The notes beneath the pieces were generated by a model that was not told the origin of the DNA, did no database searches, and worked only from the letters and a program-made list of their open reading frames with translations. A program made the position numbers and the translations under genes. Shown here piece after piece: positions 43,250 to 53,146 of a DNA stretch of 64,000 nt. The stretch spans positions 186,001 to 250,000 of the forward strand of contig AP026133.1 of the NCBI GenBank assembly GCA_030295235.1, given 5' to 3'. This DNA comes from Fistulifera solaris. Lineage: Eukaryota > Bacillariophyta > Bacillariophyceae > Naviculales > Stauroneidaceae. Every line of letters starts with the position of its first letter. Position 1 is the stretch's first letter.

Positions 43250-43819
43250 TTAGATATAATACGAATCGGAAGACCCCGTGGGAGGAAGAAGATTACCAGA
43301 CGATCCCGCATTGGCAATCAACGATGCGCCGACACTCACTGCCGCGAGAACACCAATCCAAAACTGCAAAAGACAAAACGAGTTGAGCGGGAATCCACTT
43401 TCACAACCATTGGGTCGTACCCCTACACGTACCTTCCAATCACCCTTGACGGCATTCCACGTTGGCAGTGAAGGCATATTCGCCGCCGTTTGCAGCGCTT
43501 TTTCTCGCGCTTGATTCGCCGCCCGCAACGCCGCCAATTCGGCTTCACTCTTGTAATAGCCTTTGCCGGGCCGTTCTTCCGGTTGTCCTTGATTCGCGAC
43601 GACTTTTTTCCATTCCGCGTCCCAATCCACACTGTAATCACTCTTGCCTTCGATGGTAAAATCGGAGAAATCGGAATCATCTTTGGGTGCTTTGGCTTCA
43701 TCGTCACTCGCAGCGAACAAGGAATGCGACCGTTGCGAAGTCGCCATTTGTGTGGGAACAAATGAAGTAACCAGCGGTCCTAGGAGTGCGACAAACAGGA
43801 TGTATTGTACGACAATCAT
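43250..43819 (-). CDS. Small plastid-targeted single-span membrane protein, unknown function
   Basis: Two exons: 43819-43433 and 43363-43250, with a 69-base intron (43364-43432, GTACGT..TTGCAG) that contains no stop and keeps frame. Spliced product is 166 residues. Signal peptide ('YILFVALLGPLVTS') followed by Phe ('FVPTQMATSQ'), the plastid bipartite pattern, with a Ser/Arg-rich transit-like part. The mature part is acidic and hydrophilic ('DSDFSDFTIEGKSDYS', 'EWKKVVANQGQPEERPGKG') and ends in one membrane helix 'FWIGVLAAVSVGASLIA'. The helix near the C-terminus suggests thylakoid or plastid-envelope membrane anchoring. I do not recognise the family. Confidence 0.82.
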   Translation of the reverse strand: MIVVQYILFVALLGPLVTSFVPTQMATSQRSHSLFAASDDEAKAPKDDSDFSDFTIEGKSDYSVDWDAEWKKVVANQGQPEERPGKGYYKSEAELAALRAANQAREKALQTAANMPSLPTWNAVKGDWKVRVGVRPNGCESGFPLNSFCLLQFWIGVLAAVSVGASLIANAGSSGNLLPPTGSSDSYYI

Positions 43820-44039
43820 GTTTTGTGAGTGTTAATTGCTAGTATTCGAAGAAACAATGAAATGATCATGAGCTGGTTTGCTTTGTGGGAAAGAAAGAGG
43901 TGCCATGGTGGCAGCGCGGACGACGTTTTCCCTTCTGTTTTGGATCTGAGTGCCGGTCGTAAGAGAACCCCCACGTACAAAAATCCTACTGCCGGTTACC
44001 TCCCACTACGGAAGGTTACAGTCGAAGAGAATTCGGCTA

Positions 44040-44047
44040 TGACGTCA
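44040..44047. promoter_or_regulatory. CRE-like palindrome TGACGTCA in a divergent promoter
   Basis: Exact palindrome between the divergent plastid-protein gene (start 43819) and the WD40 gene. The position suits a shared bZIP site. No functional evidence. Confidence 0.3.
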
Positions 44048-44092
44048 TGGGTGAAGAAAGCATCTGGCAGTCTGCTGCTCGTGCGTGTTTGA

Positions 44093-46290
44093 ATGTCCTC
44101 GTCACACCATGATAAAAGAGGGGGAAAAAGGCCGGCGTTAGGCCTAAAAATGAGCGGCCTTGGGCTTGGGACGCGACCATGGCGGCCGCATTGCTTTTCT
44201 ATCAAAAAAAATGATGATTTAAAACGAGAACAACACTCATATCCTTCCTACTTTCGAACCATTTGCTGTTCGATCTCGTCTGTAACCCGCAAAATAGACA
44301 CCGTGTCGATCCCTGAACACCATCCTCCGGAGAAAGAGGAGGAAACTCCTTCGTTCGTCGACGCTTTTGCGGCACTCGAACTCGACGAAGAAGCTTTTTT
44401 TACGACCGACGAGCTCTTACATGCCTTGGATGGTATAGACGAATTAGGTGACGAAATTATCTATACCGGCGAAGACGAAGAAGAAGCCATCCTGGAACCC
44501 ATTCAAGTCCTTTCGTCGTCGCCCTTGCCCGATTTCCCGTTGCGCTGGAACGACAACGATAGCTTGTTGAAGGAAGGAAGTGAAGAAGACGCGGAGAGCG
44601 AGAACTGGTTGGAAACATCTAGTGATCTAGCAACAGAAACGGTAGATCCGTCAATTTTAGATCCGCCCGACGACGTGGACGATTTGGCTTTGTTAGAACA
44701 ATTGCAAAGTTTGTCCTTGGGAATCGATCATAATATGACATCTCACGACACGGAGTCTTGGAAAAAGAAGAAGGCAAAGAAAACGATGAGCTACCTCCGT
44801 ACATGTATTGTCAACCGTGCGACGATAGTTTGCCCGAAGCCACAGAGTTGAACTGGATTGACGAACCGGCGGAAGAAGAGTATTCGTTCAAACCACGCCA
44901 GGAAGCCGTGGAGGCGGCGGAGCACTTCATAAAAGCTATGAGTCTTATGAAAAATAATACACCAAAAAACGAACGATCTTGTTTGGGGCATAAGGAACGT
45001 GTCTTGGGTTTGGATTTATCGGAGTGTGGCAAGTTCTTGGCGACCGCCAGTGAAGATTCGACCGTCAAAATATGGGACACGAAATCCAATCGTTTACTGG
45101 CGACCTTGGATCACAATAAAAAGTTTGAGTGTTTGCGTGTCATTTGGGCACCGCAGAGCTGGCGTCAGGAGGAACGATATCTCGACGATCCACTTCAGTA
45201 TTTGCTAGCAACCGGAAGTGCGGATGGTGTCGTTTGTCTCTACTCGTGCTCGGATCCATTGACCAAACCGTGGATCCTACAGTCAAAAATCGATCATTCC
45301 CAGTTGTCGCATTTTGCCGCCACGGAAGACCCGGATGATAAGCCCCAAGTATACTCACTGCAATTCATTGACAATTGGAAAGGTTTAGGAAGTACGGGGG
45401 AGCAGAATAGCTTCTTGTTAACTTCTTCGGATGATCATGTGCATTTGTGGGAATGGGATATGCTGAAAAAAGTGAAACTAGAGATCGGAACGTCCGAGAC
45501 TCGAGTCGATTTTCGTGAAGTAATCAGTATCAAGTTTTCCAATTTACATGGACACGGATACGGTGTTCGTGTCGGTCAAGTGTCTAGTTCGGGGATGTTC
45601 TCGTTACCGCCAACGGTCGTGACGGAGGAAAAGCGTGATTTGACCAACGATATGATGCCAGTGGAAGGCACGTTTGGTGGAGATCGAAATCCCAATGGGC
45701 TTACATTTGTGTTTGATGCGCAGTACAATGCTACGAACGGTTTCTTGGGAGTGGCCTTGTCGGATGGGAGTCTACGAATCCTGAATGGACGCGGAATATG
45801 CTTATCGGTCCTCCAATTGCCGGGCATAAACTCTCATCTGACGTCGTTTGCCTGGGATCGTTCGGGGAGGCGCTTAGTGACCTGCGTCGCATCAGGGCAC
45901 ATTATCACTTGGAATATAGAGTCTCTCGATTCGGATATTCGAGCTACTTGTGTTGCTATTTTTGAAAGGGGGCACGAAGTAGGTAGACCGCTGTTCGGGG
46001 CTCGGTACATTGAGAATCACCAGCACACGGAAGAAATCCTTCTGTCTTGGGGTGTGGACGGGCGACTCTGTCTATGGGATGCTTGTGCGGAAGGAGAAGC
46101 TCACGGTCCACTAGCAATCCTTCTCGCGAAAAAATCGTACCCAATCTATTGTGTTGGTCTTCGACCAAGCCTAATGGCTGTAGGCGGTGGGAATGGCCAA
46201 AACGACTTTATCGGTGTCCCTGTCTACTTATATGACTTTGAACTTAAGTCACCTTCAAGGGAGAGTGCTACAGCTTTAACGGGTCCGTGA
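44093..46290 (+). CDS. WD40-repeat protein with acidic N-terminus (one frame break)
   Basis: The N-terminal third is acidic and disordered ('EHHPPEKEEETPSFVDAF', 'EDEEEAILEP'). The frame changes at the AAAAA run 44762-44766 and continues 'KEEGKENDELPPYMYC'. A WD40 propeller follows: 'CLGHKERVLGLDLSECGKFL' / 'ATASEDSTVKIWDT', 'YLLATGSADGVVCLYS', 'FLLTSSDDHVHLWEWD', 'GFLGVALSDGSLRIL', 'RLVTCVASGHIITWNIE' and 'ILLSWGVDGRLCLWDA'. About 730 residues from the first ATG. ATG 44150 is an alternative start. Propellers of this type scaffold complexes. No specific family can be named. Confidence 0.82.
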
Positions 46291-46453
46291 TGAACCTGTT
46301 ACCCAGTTGAAATTTAATTACGAGTGTCTATGATGGCACCTTTCTCGGTAGCTACAAATTAGAAGTCTAATGGGCATAAATCAAATTATTACATTCAGAT
46401 TAAATCACAAAAGTGTAACCAGAACACCTCTGTAGCTCCGTTAGATGGATGGC

Positions 46454-47353
46454 TTACTCTTGGATATCCTCTTCAACAATTTCTTCGGGTTCTTCGGCAA
46501 CAAGAGCACGGTCCTTGCTCTTGCTGGACTCCTCAGGCTCATCATGGCCGTGTTCCTTGCCACTGAGGCCACGGCTGAAGAGGGCGCGGTCCTTGCTCTT
46601 GCTGGACTCCTCAGGCTCGTCATGGCCGTGTTCCTTGCCACTGAGGCCACGGCTGAAGAGGGCGCGGTCCTTGCTCTTGCTGGACTCCTCAGGCTCGTCA
46701 TGGCCGTGTTCCTTGCCACTGAGGCCACGGCTGAAGAGGGCGCGGTCCTTGCTCTTGCTGGACTCCTCAGGCTCGTCATGGCCGTGTTCCTTGCCACTGA
46801 GGCCGCGGCTGAAGAGGGCGCGGTCCTTGCTCTTGCTGGACTCCTCAGGCTCGTCGTGGCCGTGTTCCTTGCCACTGAGGCCACGGCTGAAGAGGGCGCG
46901 GTCCTTGCTCTTGCTGGACTCCTCAGGCTCGTCATGGCCGTGTTCCTTGCCACTGAGGCCACGGCTGAAGAGGGCGCGGTCCTTGCTCTTGCTGGACTCC
47001 TCAGGTTCATCATGGCCGTGTTCCTTGCCACTGAGGCCACGGCTGAAGAGGGCGCGGTCCTTGCTCTTGCTGGACTCCTCAGGTTCATCATGGCCGTGTT
47101 CCTTTCCACTTAATGCGCGGCTGAAGAGGGCGCGGTCCTTGCTCTTGCTGGATTCCTCAGGCTCATCGTGGCCGTGTTCCTTGCCACTAAGTCCGCGGTC
47201 GAAAAGTCCAGCTCCAGGGGCAACACCACTGGCGGCCGCGAACATGAAGGTTCCAGCAATAATGGCTCCGTAAATAGCACGCTTGCGGAACTTGCTCTCG
47301 GTGGCAACGGCTCCGTCAATGACCGTGTTCATCTCAACATCAAAGTTAGACAT
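46454..47353 (-). CDS. Secreted/membrane protein made of nine near-identical 26-residue repeats with RXL motifs
   Basis: Start ATG 47353 ('MSNFDVEMNTVIDGAVATES'), 299 residues. A basic flank 'KFRKR' precedes a hydrophobic segment 'AIYGAIIAGTFMFAAASGV', probably a signal sequence or anchor. The rest is nine tandem units 'SGKEHGHDEPEESSKSKD' + 'RALFSRGL', ending in an acidic tail 'EEPEEIVEEDIQE'. Units are nearly identical in DNA (78 bp), so they are recent or homogenised. Each unit is His/Glu/Lys/Ser-rich, and RAL/RGL matches the RXL processing motif described for diatom silaffins. A precursor cut into similar peptides, perhaps biosilica-associated, is a hypothesis. The forward strand is open through the array only because 78 is divisible by three. 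Confidence 0.82.
   Translation of the reverse strand: MSNFDVEMNTVIDGAVATESKFRKRAIYGAIIAGTFMFAAASGVAPGAGLFDRGLSGKEHGHDEPEESSKSKDRALFSRALSGKEHGHDEPEESSKSKDRALFSRGLSGKEHGHDEPEESSKSKDRALFSRGLSGKEHGHDEPEESSKSKDRALFSRGLSGKEHGHDEPEESSKSKDRALFSRGLSGKEHGHDEPEESSKSKDRALFSRGLSGKEHGHDEPEESSKSKDRALFSRGLSGKEHGHDEPEESSKSKDRALFSRGLSGKEHGHDEPEESSKSKDRALVAEEPEEIVEEDIQE
46502..47205. repeat. 78-bp tandem repeat array, nine units
   Basis: Coding minisatellite with nine units of period 78. Most differ by only a few bases, and the outermost copies are the most divergent, as expected for unequal exchange. Confidence 0.95.
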
Positions 47354-48676
47354 GGTTTGAAAAGGCTTTGAAGATGGGCAGAAGTATGAATCGACTGATA
47401 TGACTTTAGTGAGTTTGTGATTTGTGAGTATGCGAAAATGAAGCATAAAAGATCTCCTCTCTTGAAACACCGACGCCGATGATCGGCACTTCGCAGAAGG
47501 ATGACCTGGTGAAACCGAGCTGATACAAAAGTGTACTCTCATACCCAGTTTCAACCGCTAGCCCCTTTTACACTTGCCTCTTTCGGCGGTGTTTACATAG
47601 GAAAGGTCTTCGTTGGCGAGGTACACAACAGAAGTCGACAAGGCTTAAATACTTGTGTCACATAGAGAATTTTGTCAGAATTTCGAAGCGAAGTCTCGTG
47701 TCAACGGACAATAGTGTACTTCTTGGTGTTAGTTCAACGTTCAGAGACCGGTAAGAAAGGCCACACAAATTAGGCGGGACAGGAGACCAAGACGTTGAGA
47801 ACTTTCCAGGGAAATAATCTTAAGTCCAAAGTCCTTGGAACTCTCTACCATGGAGAACTAATTATTTTGTGTTTTTGCTTGTTGTGAGTTACGCAGTACT
47901 AAATCAGACCTTTGAAACTTCCGTTGGAGTTTCTACAAGCTAAGCGATAGTGAACCGCACATTGCTATGCACGTTCATGCATAAGGTCAAGGATAGAAAA
48001 GGGGAAAAGGCTTGCATGCAAAGGTTAAGAAGATGCTGAGCTTACCGAGTCAACAAAAGTGGAAGGAGTGCGGCAATAAAAGCTATCGTGAACGATGTCA
48101 TTTTCTTAAAGGAATGAGATATAGTTGGTCTTTTTTTTCGAGGTGCGACGTCTTGCTGATTAACTGTGACGTTGTCAACCTTGTACTGTACAACTGTCCC
48201 AAGAAACAGCTTGAAACCATGTTGAGAGCTAGTTTCGAGAATATTCTTTCGCTCAATAAGAAATTTCGGCTTTTTAGATTGTCTCTCGACTTATGTTGGA
48301 TCCAAGGGGGTTCCAATCATGCAGTGTTAAACAGGGATAGTAACCATTTGGGATGATGCTATGGTTTGATTTCAGACGTCAATGAATTAATTTTACTGCA
48401 AGGGGAAGCTTGCACTGGACACAAAGACAAAGAAAATGAATTTAGAATATACCTTGATATTTGGATCTTGGTACGCCGGGTATCTATTTCTTTGCTTGGT
48501 ATAGTATTCGCTACGAAATTCAAGCATGTGGACCGACAACACATGTGAATCGCATCAAATTACGATCTGAAAACGAATAATTTACAATTCTGGTTTCTAC
48601 GGTTGTTTTCACTTGAATTGCTCCGCCGGCATGCCCGACCACAAGTCCGGCTTTTCTCAACAAAGCAACAAGCCCT
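47354..48676. other. Long intergenic region
   Basis: About 1.3 kb covering the promoter of the repeat protein and the 3' flank of NIP7. Short frames at 48012-48356 and 48366-48548 lack any domain or targeting signal and are not called. Confidence 0.45.
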
Positions 48677-49224
48677 CTAAAAAATATCATCTTCTAATCC
48701 TCGTAAATACTCTCCGACATCCGCTTGATGCAGTACAACATTCCCGGTTGGATCCAATTGTTGCGAGTGTTCCGTACTTTGCGCCGCCACACCGAATCCG
48801 AGGGGCGTATCCGTCGACATGCTGTAGACGACGACACCCGCATATTGTGGAGTATTTTCCGTCATGCGTGCCAATCCATTTTTGGTTATGTGACTTCCAT
48901 ATAAGAAACTCATTTCTGCCGATGTTTTGACCCAGACTTTGTACAGAGCGTGTTGGGCGAGATAATCGAGAGCCGTAATGTGCAAGCGAAACTTGCCGCT
49001 CTTGGTGAATTTTCCCAAACAAGTACCGGCGTGTAGTAAATAATCGCGGCTGATACAAGTTGATGCTTTCATGAGCGATTCGCTAATATAGTAGACACGG
49101 TCTTTGATGAGACGAAAACAATAACGCTCGTCACTCCGATTGATGAGATGTTCGACGTTCTTGCCGATGTATTCGGAGAGTTTCAAAAGACCGATTTCGT
49201 TTCTTCTTCAGTTAATGGTCTCAT
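48677..49224 (-). CDS. NIP7: 60S ribosome biogenesis factor NIP7 (one frame break)
   Basis: Nucleolar protein needed for 27S pre-rRNA processing and 60S assembly. ATG 49224 gives '[13 protein letters not shown]'. The frame changes at the A-run 49185-49188, where one added base continues '[17 protein letters not shown]'. Conserved family blocks: '[19 protein letters not shown]', '[20 protein letters not shown]', '[20 protein letters not shown]', '[20 protein letters not shown]' and '[11 protein letters not shown]', with the C-terminal PUA domain ending '[17 protein letters not shown]'. Corrected length 182 residues, the family norm. It is divergent from the gene at 49281, with only 56 bases between start codons. 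Confidence 0.95.
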
Positions 49225-49280
49225 TCTTTATATCTTTGCTGAGATTTACAATACTTTGTTGTTATCAATGTGCTTATAAT
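49225..49280. promoter_or_regulatory. 56-base bidirectional promoter region
   Basis: Only 56 AT-rich bases separate the start codons of NIP7 and the small gene at 49281, so both promoters must overlap each other or the opposite gene's 5' end. Confidence 0.5.
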
Positions 49281-49632
49281 ATGTCTCGACGATTGGACTA
49301 TCTGGTACCAGATAGTGGCGACGCAATGAAAGAACAAGAAATGCAAGAAAATCTCTTGGAGGAGAAACTGGTTCCGCCTGTCCGCTTCCGGCACCCTATG
49401 ATTGTTTTGTGTACGGTACCCAAAGCCTTATACTTGAAAACTGACGAGAAAAATAAATACGCAATCGATTGCCGTTACGACCTGCGTGAGAACGCTGCTT
49501 GGATTGATTTTTCGACTTCGACGAACGCAAATTTTCGTGTTGTTGTTGTACCTGGTAATCAATGCAGGTTTTGTTGACATTCTCTTTTCAGCAAAAACAG
49601 GAGCCGTCGCGGTTATGAAGAAAGCGTTTTAA
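49281..49632 (+). CDS. Small conserved-looking protein, unknown function
   Basis: Two exons, 49281-49554 and 49592-49632, with a 37-base intron (GTAATC..TTTTCAG), unusually short. The splice gives 'NANFRVVVVPAKTGAVAVMK' and ends 'KKAF'. The product is 104 residues, hydrophilic with a central beta-rich part ('HPMIVLCTVPKALYLKTD', 'NAAWIDFSTSTNANF'). Reading through the intron instead gives only six more codons. No family recognised. The shared divergent promoter with NIP7 hints at growth-linked expression, but this is inference. Confidence 0.6.
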
Positions 49633-49766
49633 CGAATCAATTGAATCCTTTACTGTCAAAGAACGAAGCAGTTCTGATAAAGGACGTTGTTTTCATTCTC
49701 CTATCTTTCGAGTATATACTGAGCTGCCTTGAAATAAGTCCTAAAGCTTCCAAACACCCTTCCAGC

Positions 49767-50402
49767 ATGTCATCAACACCTGGATCTCGTGTACGTCGAG
49801 GTGGAGTTACTCGTGCATCGACCGGGTCGCCATTGAGAGGAAAACTCTTTAGCAATAGTCATGCAAGTCAAACAGAAGACTCCTCCTCGAAAACCATATC
49901 GCGACTGTATCAGGGACTTCTGCAGTTACGGAAATTTCGCAACAAAGAGAAGCATGATTCTTTACCGCATCATCATCACACGAAAGACAATGTCCATATA
50001 CAAATACCTTTACGCATGATGGTATCGACTTTGTCGATTTTCTTGATTGGTCCTCTGATGTTGTTTGGTTGGCGACAATGGCATCATCCGATTGTCGATA
50101 GTATGGAAACTAAAAATAGCAGCACTACAAAAGTAATCCACAACAATCATGACAAGTTTCCAACGTGGATGGATGAGATTCAGTTACCACCTGAAATAAG
50201 TGACGAAGCTAAGAATGGGACAGTTGTGGTGATATCAGATGTGGACACGGACTCTAGTCGCGAGGAACCGCCAGCGAACGATCCTGTTCTGGAAGCTGGT
50301 AGTCAAGAAGAAGTGCCGGGTTCCCAAACAAAAGAAAAGGAAGAAACAGACAAGAGAAGAGAACAAGTCGAAGACGAAGAAGTGGAGGAAACATCCAATT
50401 GA
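49767..50402 (+). CDS. Single-span membrane protein with acidic tail
   Basis: The frame is open from 49641, but the ATG at 49767 starts a sensible basic N-terminus ('MSSTPGSRVRRGGVTRASTG'). About 211 residues. One membrane helix ('MMVSTLSIFLIGPLMLFGW') is followed by a hydrophilic region ending in a long Glu/Lys stretch ('EETDKRREQVEDEEVEE'). The positive-inside rule puts the N-terminus in the cytosol. No family recognised. Confidence 0.55.
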   Translation: MSSTPGSRVRRGGVTRASTGSPLRGKLFSNSHASQTEDSSSKTISRLYQGLLQLRKFRNKEKHDSLPHHHHTKDNVHIQIPLRMMVSTLSIFLIGPLMLFGWRQWHHPIVDSMETKNSSTTKVIHNNHDKFPTWMDEIQLPPEISDEAKNGTVVVISDVDTDSSREEPPANDPVLEAGSQEEVPGSQTKEKEETDKRREQVEDEEVEETSN

Positions 50403-50501
50403 ATTGAGAAAAACGCCTTCATACTAACAATGTACAATATAGACAGCATCTACTACTGACGAGTGTATCTTTATCATTGACATAATTAAGAGTTGCTTAC
50501 T

Positions 50502-53146
50502 CTACTTCTTGAAAGAGCGAGCCAACTGAATGGCATCATCCATGCTGGGAATGAGGGGCGCCGTCTTGATGAACGTTTTGGCCAAAGCCAGACCATGTCG
50601 TTCGCACTGGGCCCGGATATCTGCATCTTTAATACTATCCAAATCTTCGACATGAGCAATCCCGACAATACGACGTAACATTTTCATACCGGCAAAGCCC
50701 AATGTATCCGCCAGTAAATCTTTCATGAAACTTTGCTGTGCGCGTGCCACGGCTTCCGGTGAATGCAATGTGTTGCGACCGTATACGAAACCAGTATGCG
50801 CCGTCGGATCGTTCCATAATTCCAAAAATTGACGCTCAAACGCCGCGTAAAAGGTAACAATCTGTTCCAAGATCCATTCGGCGTAGTCCGGACCCCGATG
50901 GGGGTGACCCGGTTGTGCGACATATGCCAAGAACAAATTGGCCACAAAGGCACCCGTATCAAACCCCATGGGACCGTAAAAGGCGAATTCGGGGTCGATG
51001 ACGTACGTCGCTTGAGGAGAAGGCGCGCACATGACGGAACCGGAATGCAAATCCGCATGAATCAATGCTTGTGTTGAACCGACGAATTTGTGCTTGTAAT
51101 GCGCCGCGGCGTGTTTCAACTCAATGTCTTCTTCAATCGCCTTTTTCTCATCATCGAGTTGCGGACTGGTCCAGCGATTGTTGGTGGCTTCCATGTACGG
51201 CTCGGTAAATACCACCTGTTCGGTCAATGCACACATTTCGGAATTAGCACTCCACATTTCTACTTTGGCACGCAATTCGGTCGTACTGAGAGCAAATCCA
51301 CTCGTCAAAAACAACGTTTTCCCACAAAAAGTACCCATATCCACCGCCATGGTGGGATAACGAATCCCTTGAATCAATCCTTTGCGCAATATAATATGAG
51401 GAGGTTTCAAATATTCCATCACAATCAATCCATTCGGCTTGGAAAAGTGGTACAAACTGGGAACAAATTCGGGACAAGCCGCCTTTTGTGCCGCCAGCGC
51501 TTGATATTCATAATACGCTCGATCCAGCGTCAATGGCCACGATTCCCCGACACAACGAACGTAGGGGAGTGATTGCTTCACAATCACCTGTTTTTCCGGT
51601 TTGTACTTGTTAGTGACAATGAACACCAAATTCAAATTCCCATCCCCCACTTCCACACATTCCAAGTCCTCCGGTTCCACGGCTTCCAAGATTTCCATGG
51701 CGGCCGGCGCATTTTGTGTCAAATACAGAGGCAACGTTTGTACCGTTTGTTCCGTGTAGTCCTGTGTGGAAGGTGCCGCAACGTCGGTTCCTTTCGATTC
51801 GACAAATCGTCGTACATCAAACGTGCCGTCCGCATTTGGATGCAACACACCTTTTCCGTGACAATACCGGTAATATACTGCGCCGGCGTGATATCAAACG
51901 CCGGATTCCATACGTTCATATCGGCCGGTGCTTGACTCGTTTGCACGAATTCGTGGGCCGGTCGTTCTTCAATGACACACTCTTGGCCGGCGGCCGTGGT
52001 CACATCAAGCGTGGTAAATGGTGCGGCCACATAGAATGGAATGTTGTGGGCGCGGGCCACCAATGCCAATTGGTACGTCCCAATTTTGTTCGCGGTATCA
52101 CCATTCGCACACACCCGATCGGCTCCCACCACGATCCCGTGCACTTTATGTCGTTGACAGTAAAAAGCCGCCATACTGTCCGCAATCAACGTCGCTCCCG
52201 GCATTTGTTCGGCTTGCAATTCAAAGGCCGTCAATCGCGATCCTTGATTGTACGGCCGTGTTTCCAACGCAATGATTGCTGCTAAGCGTTGTTGATCGCG
52301 GACCGCCCGGACAATGCCCAAGGCGGTTCCGTACAGTGCCGTGGCGAGGGACCCCGTATTGCAAATGGTCATGAGGGTGAGTTTTTCGTCGGAAGAGGAG
52401 TGTTTGGAGAGCAATTCGTGGGCACCATACTGTGACAATGTTTTATTGTCTTGGACATCCCGTTCGAGCATGAATTCGGCATGTTGTGTCACCGCCTGCA
52501 GCAAGCGTTGTCGTGCAGTTGTTGTGTTTGTATCGTCTTCGTCGTCGTCGATCATCACCATGCGATGACACACGTCCCGCAATTCTTGCACGGCATTGAA
52601 TAAATTGACCGCCGTCGGTCGGGATGTCATGAGAAAGTCCAATTTGGTTTCCAACAAAGCCAAGAGTGCTTCTGCATCATTCGGATCAAGTTGATCAAGT
52701 TCACGGGTGTGTGTCTGCAAATCGACCGCCAATCCCAATACGGCGACAATCGCAATTAACGGAGCTCCTACGAGAAGAAGAAGAAGAAGAAGAAGAAGAA
52801 GAAGAAGAAGAAGAAGAAGAAGAAGAAGAAGAAGAAGGAGAAGAAGAAGAAGAAGAAGAAGAAGCAGAAGCATAAGCAGAAGATTAAAAGGATGAGAAAC
52901 GACGTTTCACGCGACAAAGAGAGAGACGCTCGCATTCTCTTCGTACGCACCACGAATTTGCATATCCCGAATGGCGGTCCATGCCGCCTGTACATCTGAA
53001 ATTTCAATATACACGCGTTCCCCGGGCAACAACAATTGATTCAAGACGTGCAATTTAGGGGGTGTGCCCGGTTCGTAGATCAACGAGCGCAACAATTCCG
53101 TCGATTCTTCTGTCATTGCTAATTGTTTGTTAATGAATGAGTCCAA
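50502..53146 (-). CDS. mtnA-mtnK: Fused methylthioribose-1-phosphate isomerase / methylthioribose kinase (one frame break)
   Basis: Two consecutive steps of the methionine salvage cycle in one chain. Exon 1 (53146-52949) encodes the MtnA start ('LHVLNQLLLPGERVYIEISD'). A 181-base intron (52768-52948) joins 'MQIRGAPLIAIVAVLGLAVD' in exon 2. MtnA motifs: 'LMTICNTGSLAT' (catalytic Cys) and 'GADRVCANGDTANKIGTYQL' (catalytic Asp). MtnK follows in the next frame: 'NADGTFDVRRFVESKG', 'VGDGNLNLVFIV', 'ALIHADLHSGSVM' and 'VIDPEFAFYGPMGFDTG'. The change lies exactly at the TTTT run 51852-51855, where one base gives 'GIVTEKGVLHPNADG', an uninterrupted junction. Total about 820 residues. A similar MtnA-MtnK fusion is known from the ciliate Tetrahymena. 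The reverse physical order (isomerase first, kinase second) channels substrate backwards along the chain. Confidence 0.93.
52773..52863. repeat. (GAA)n / (CTT)n microsatellite inside the mtnA-mtnK intron
   Basis: About 90 bases of nearly perfect gaa triplets. On the transcribed strand it is (CTT)n ending directly before 'tcgtag', so it forms the pyrimidine tract of the 3' splice site. Confidence 0.95.

Noticed and set aside
46445-47273. Long forward-strand open frames across the tandem repeat
   Set aside because: The 78-bp period keeps all frames open. Only the minus strand has a sensible start, targeting segment and protein composition.
48677-49224. NIP7 starting at an internal ATG near 49186
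   Set aside because: That start drops the conserved '[10 protein letters not shown]' N-terminus, which is present just upstream in the adjoining frame.
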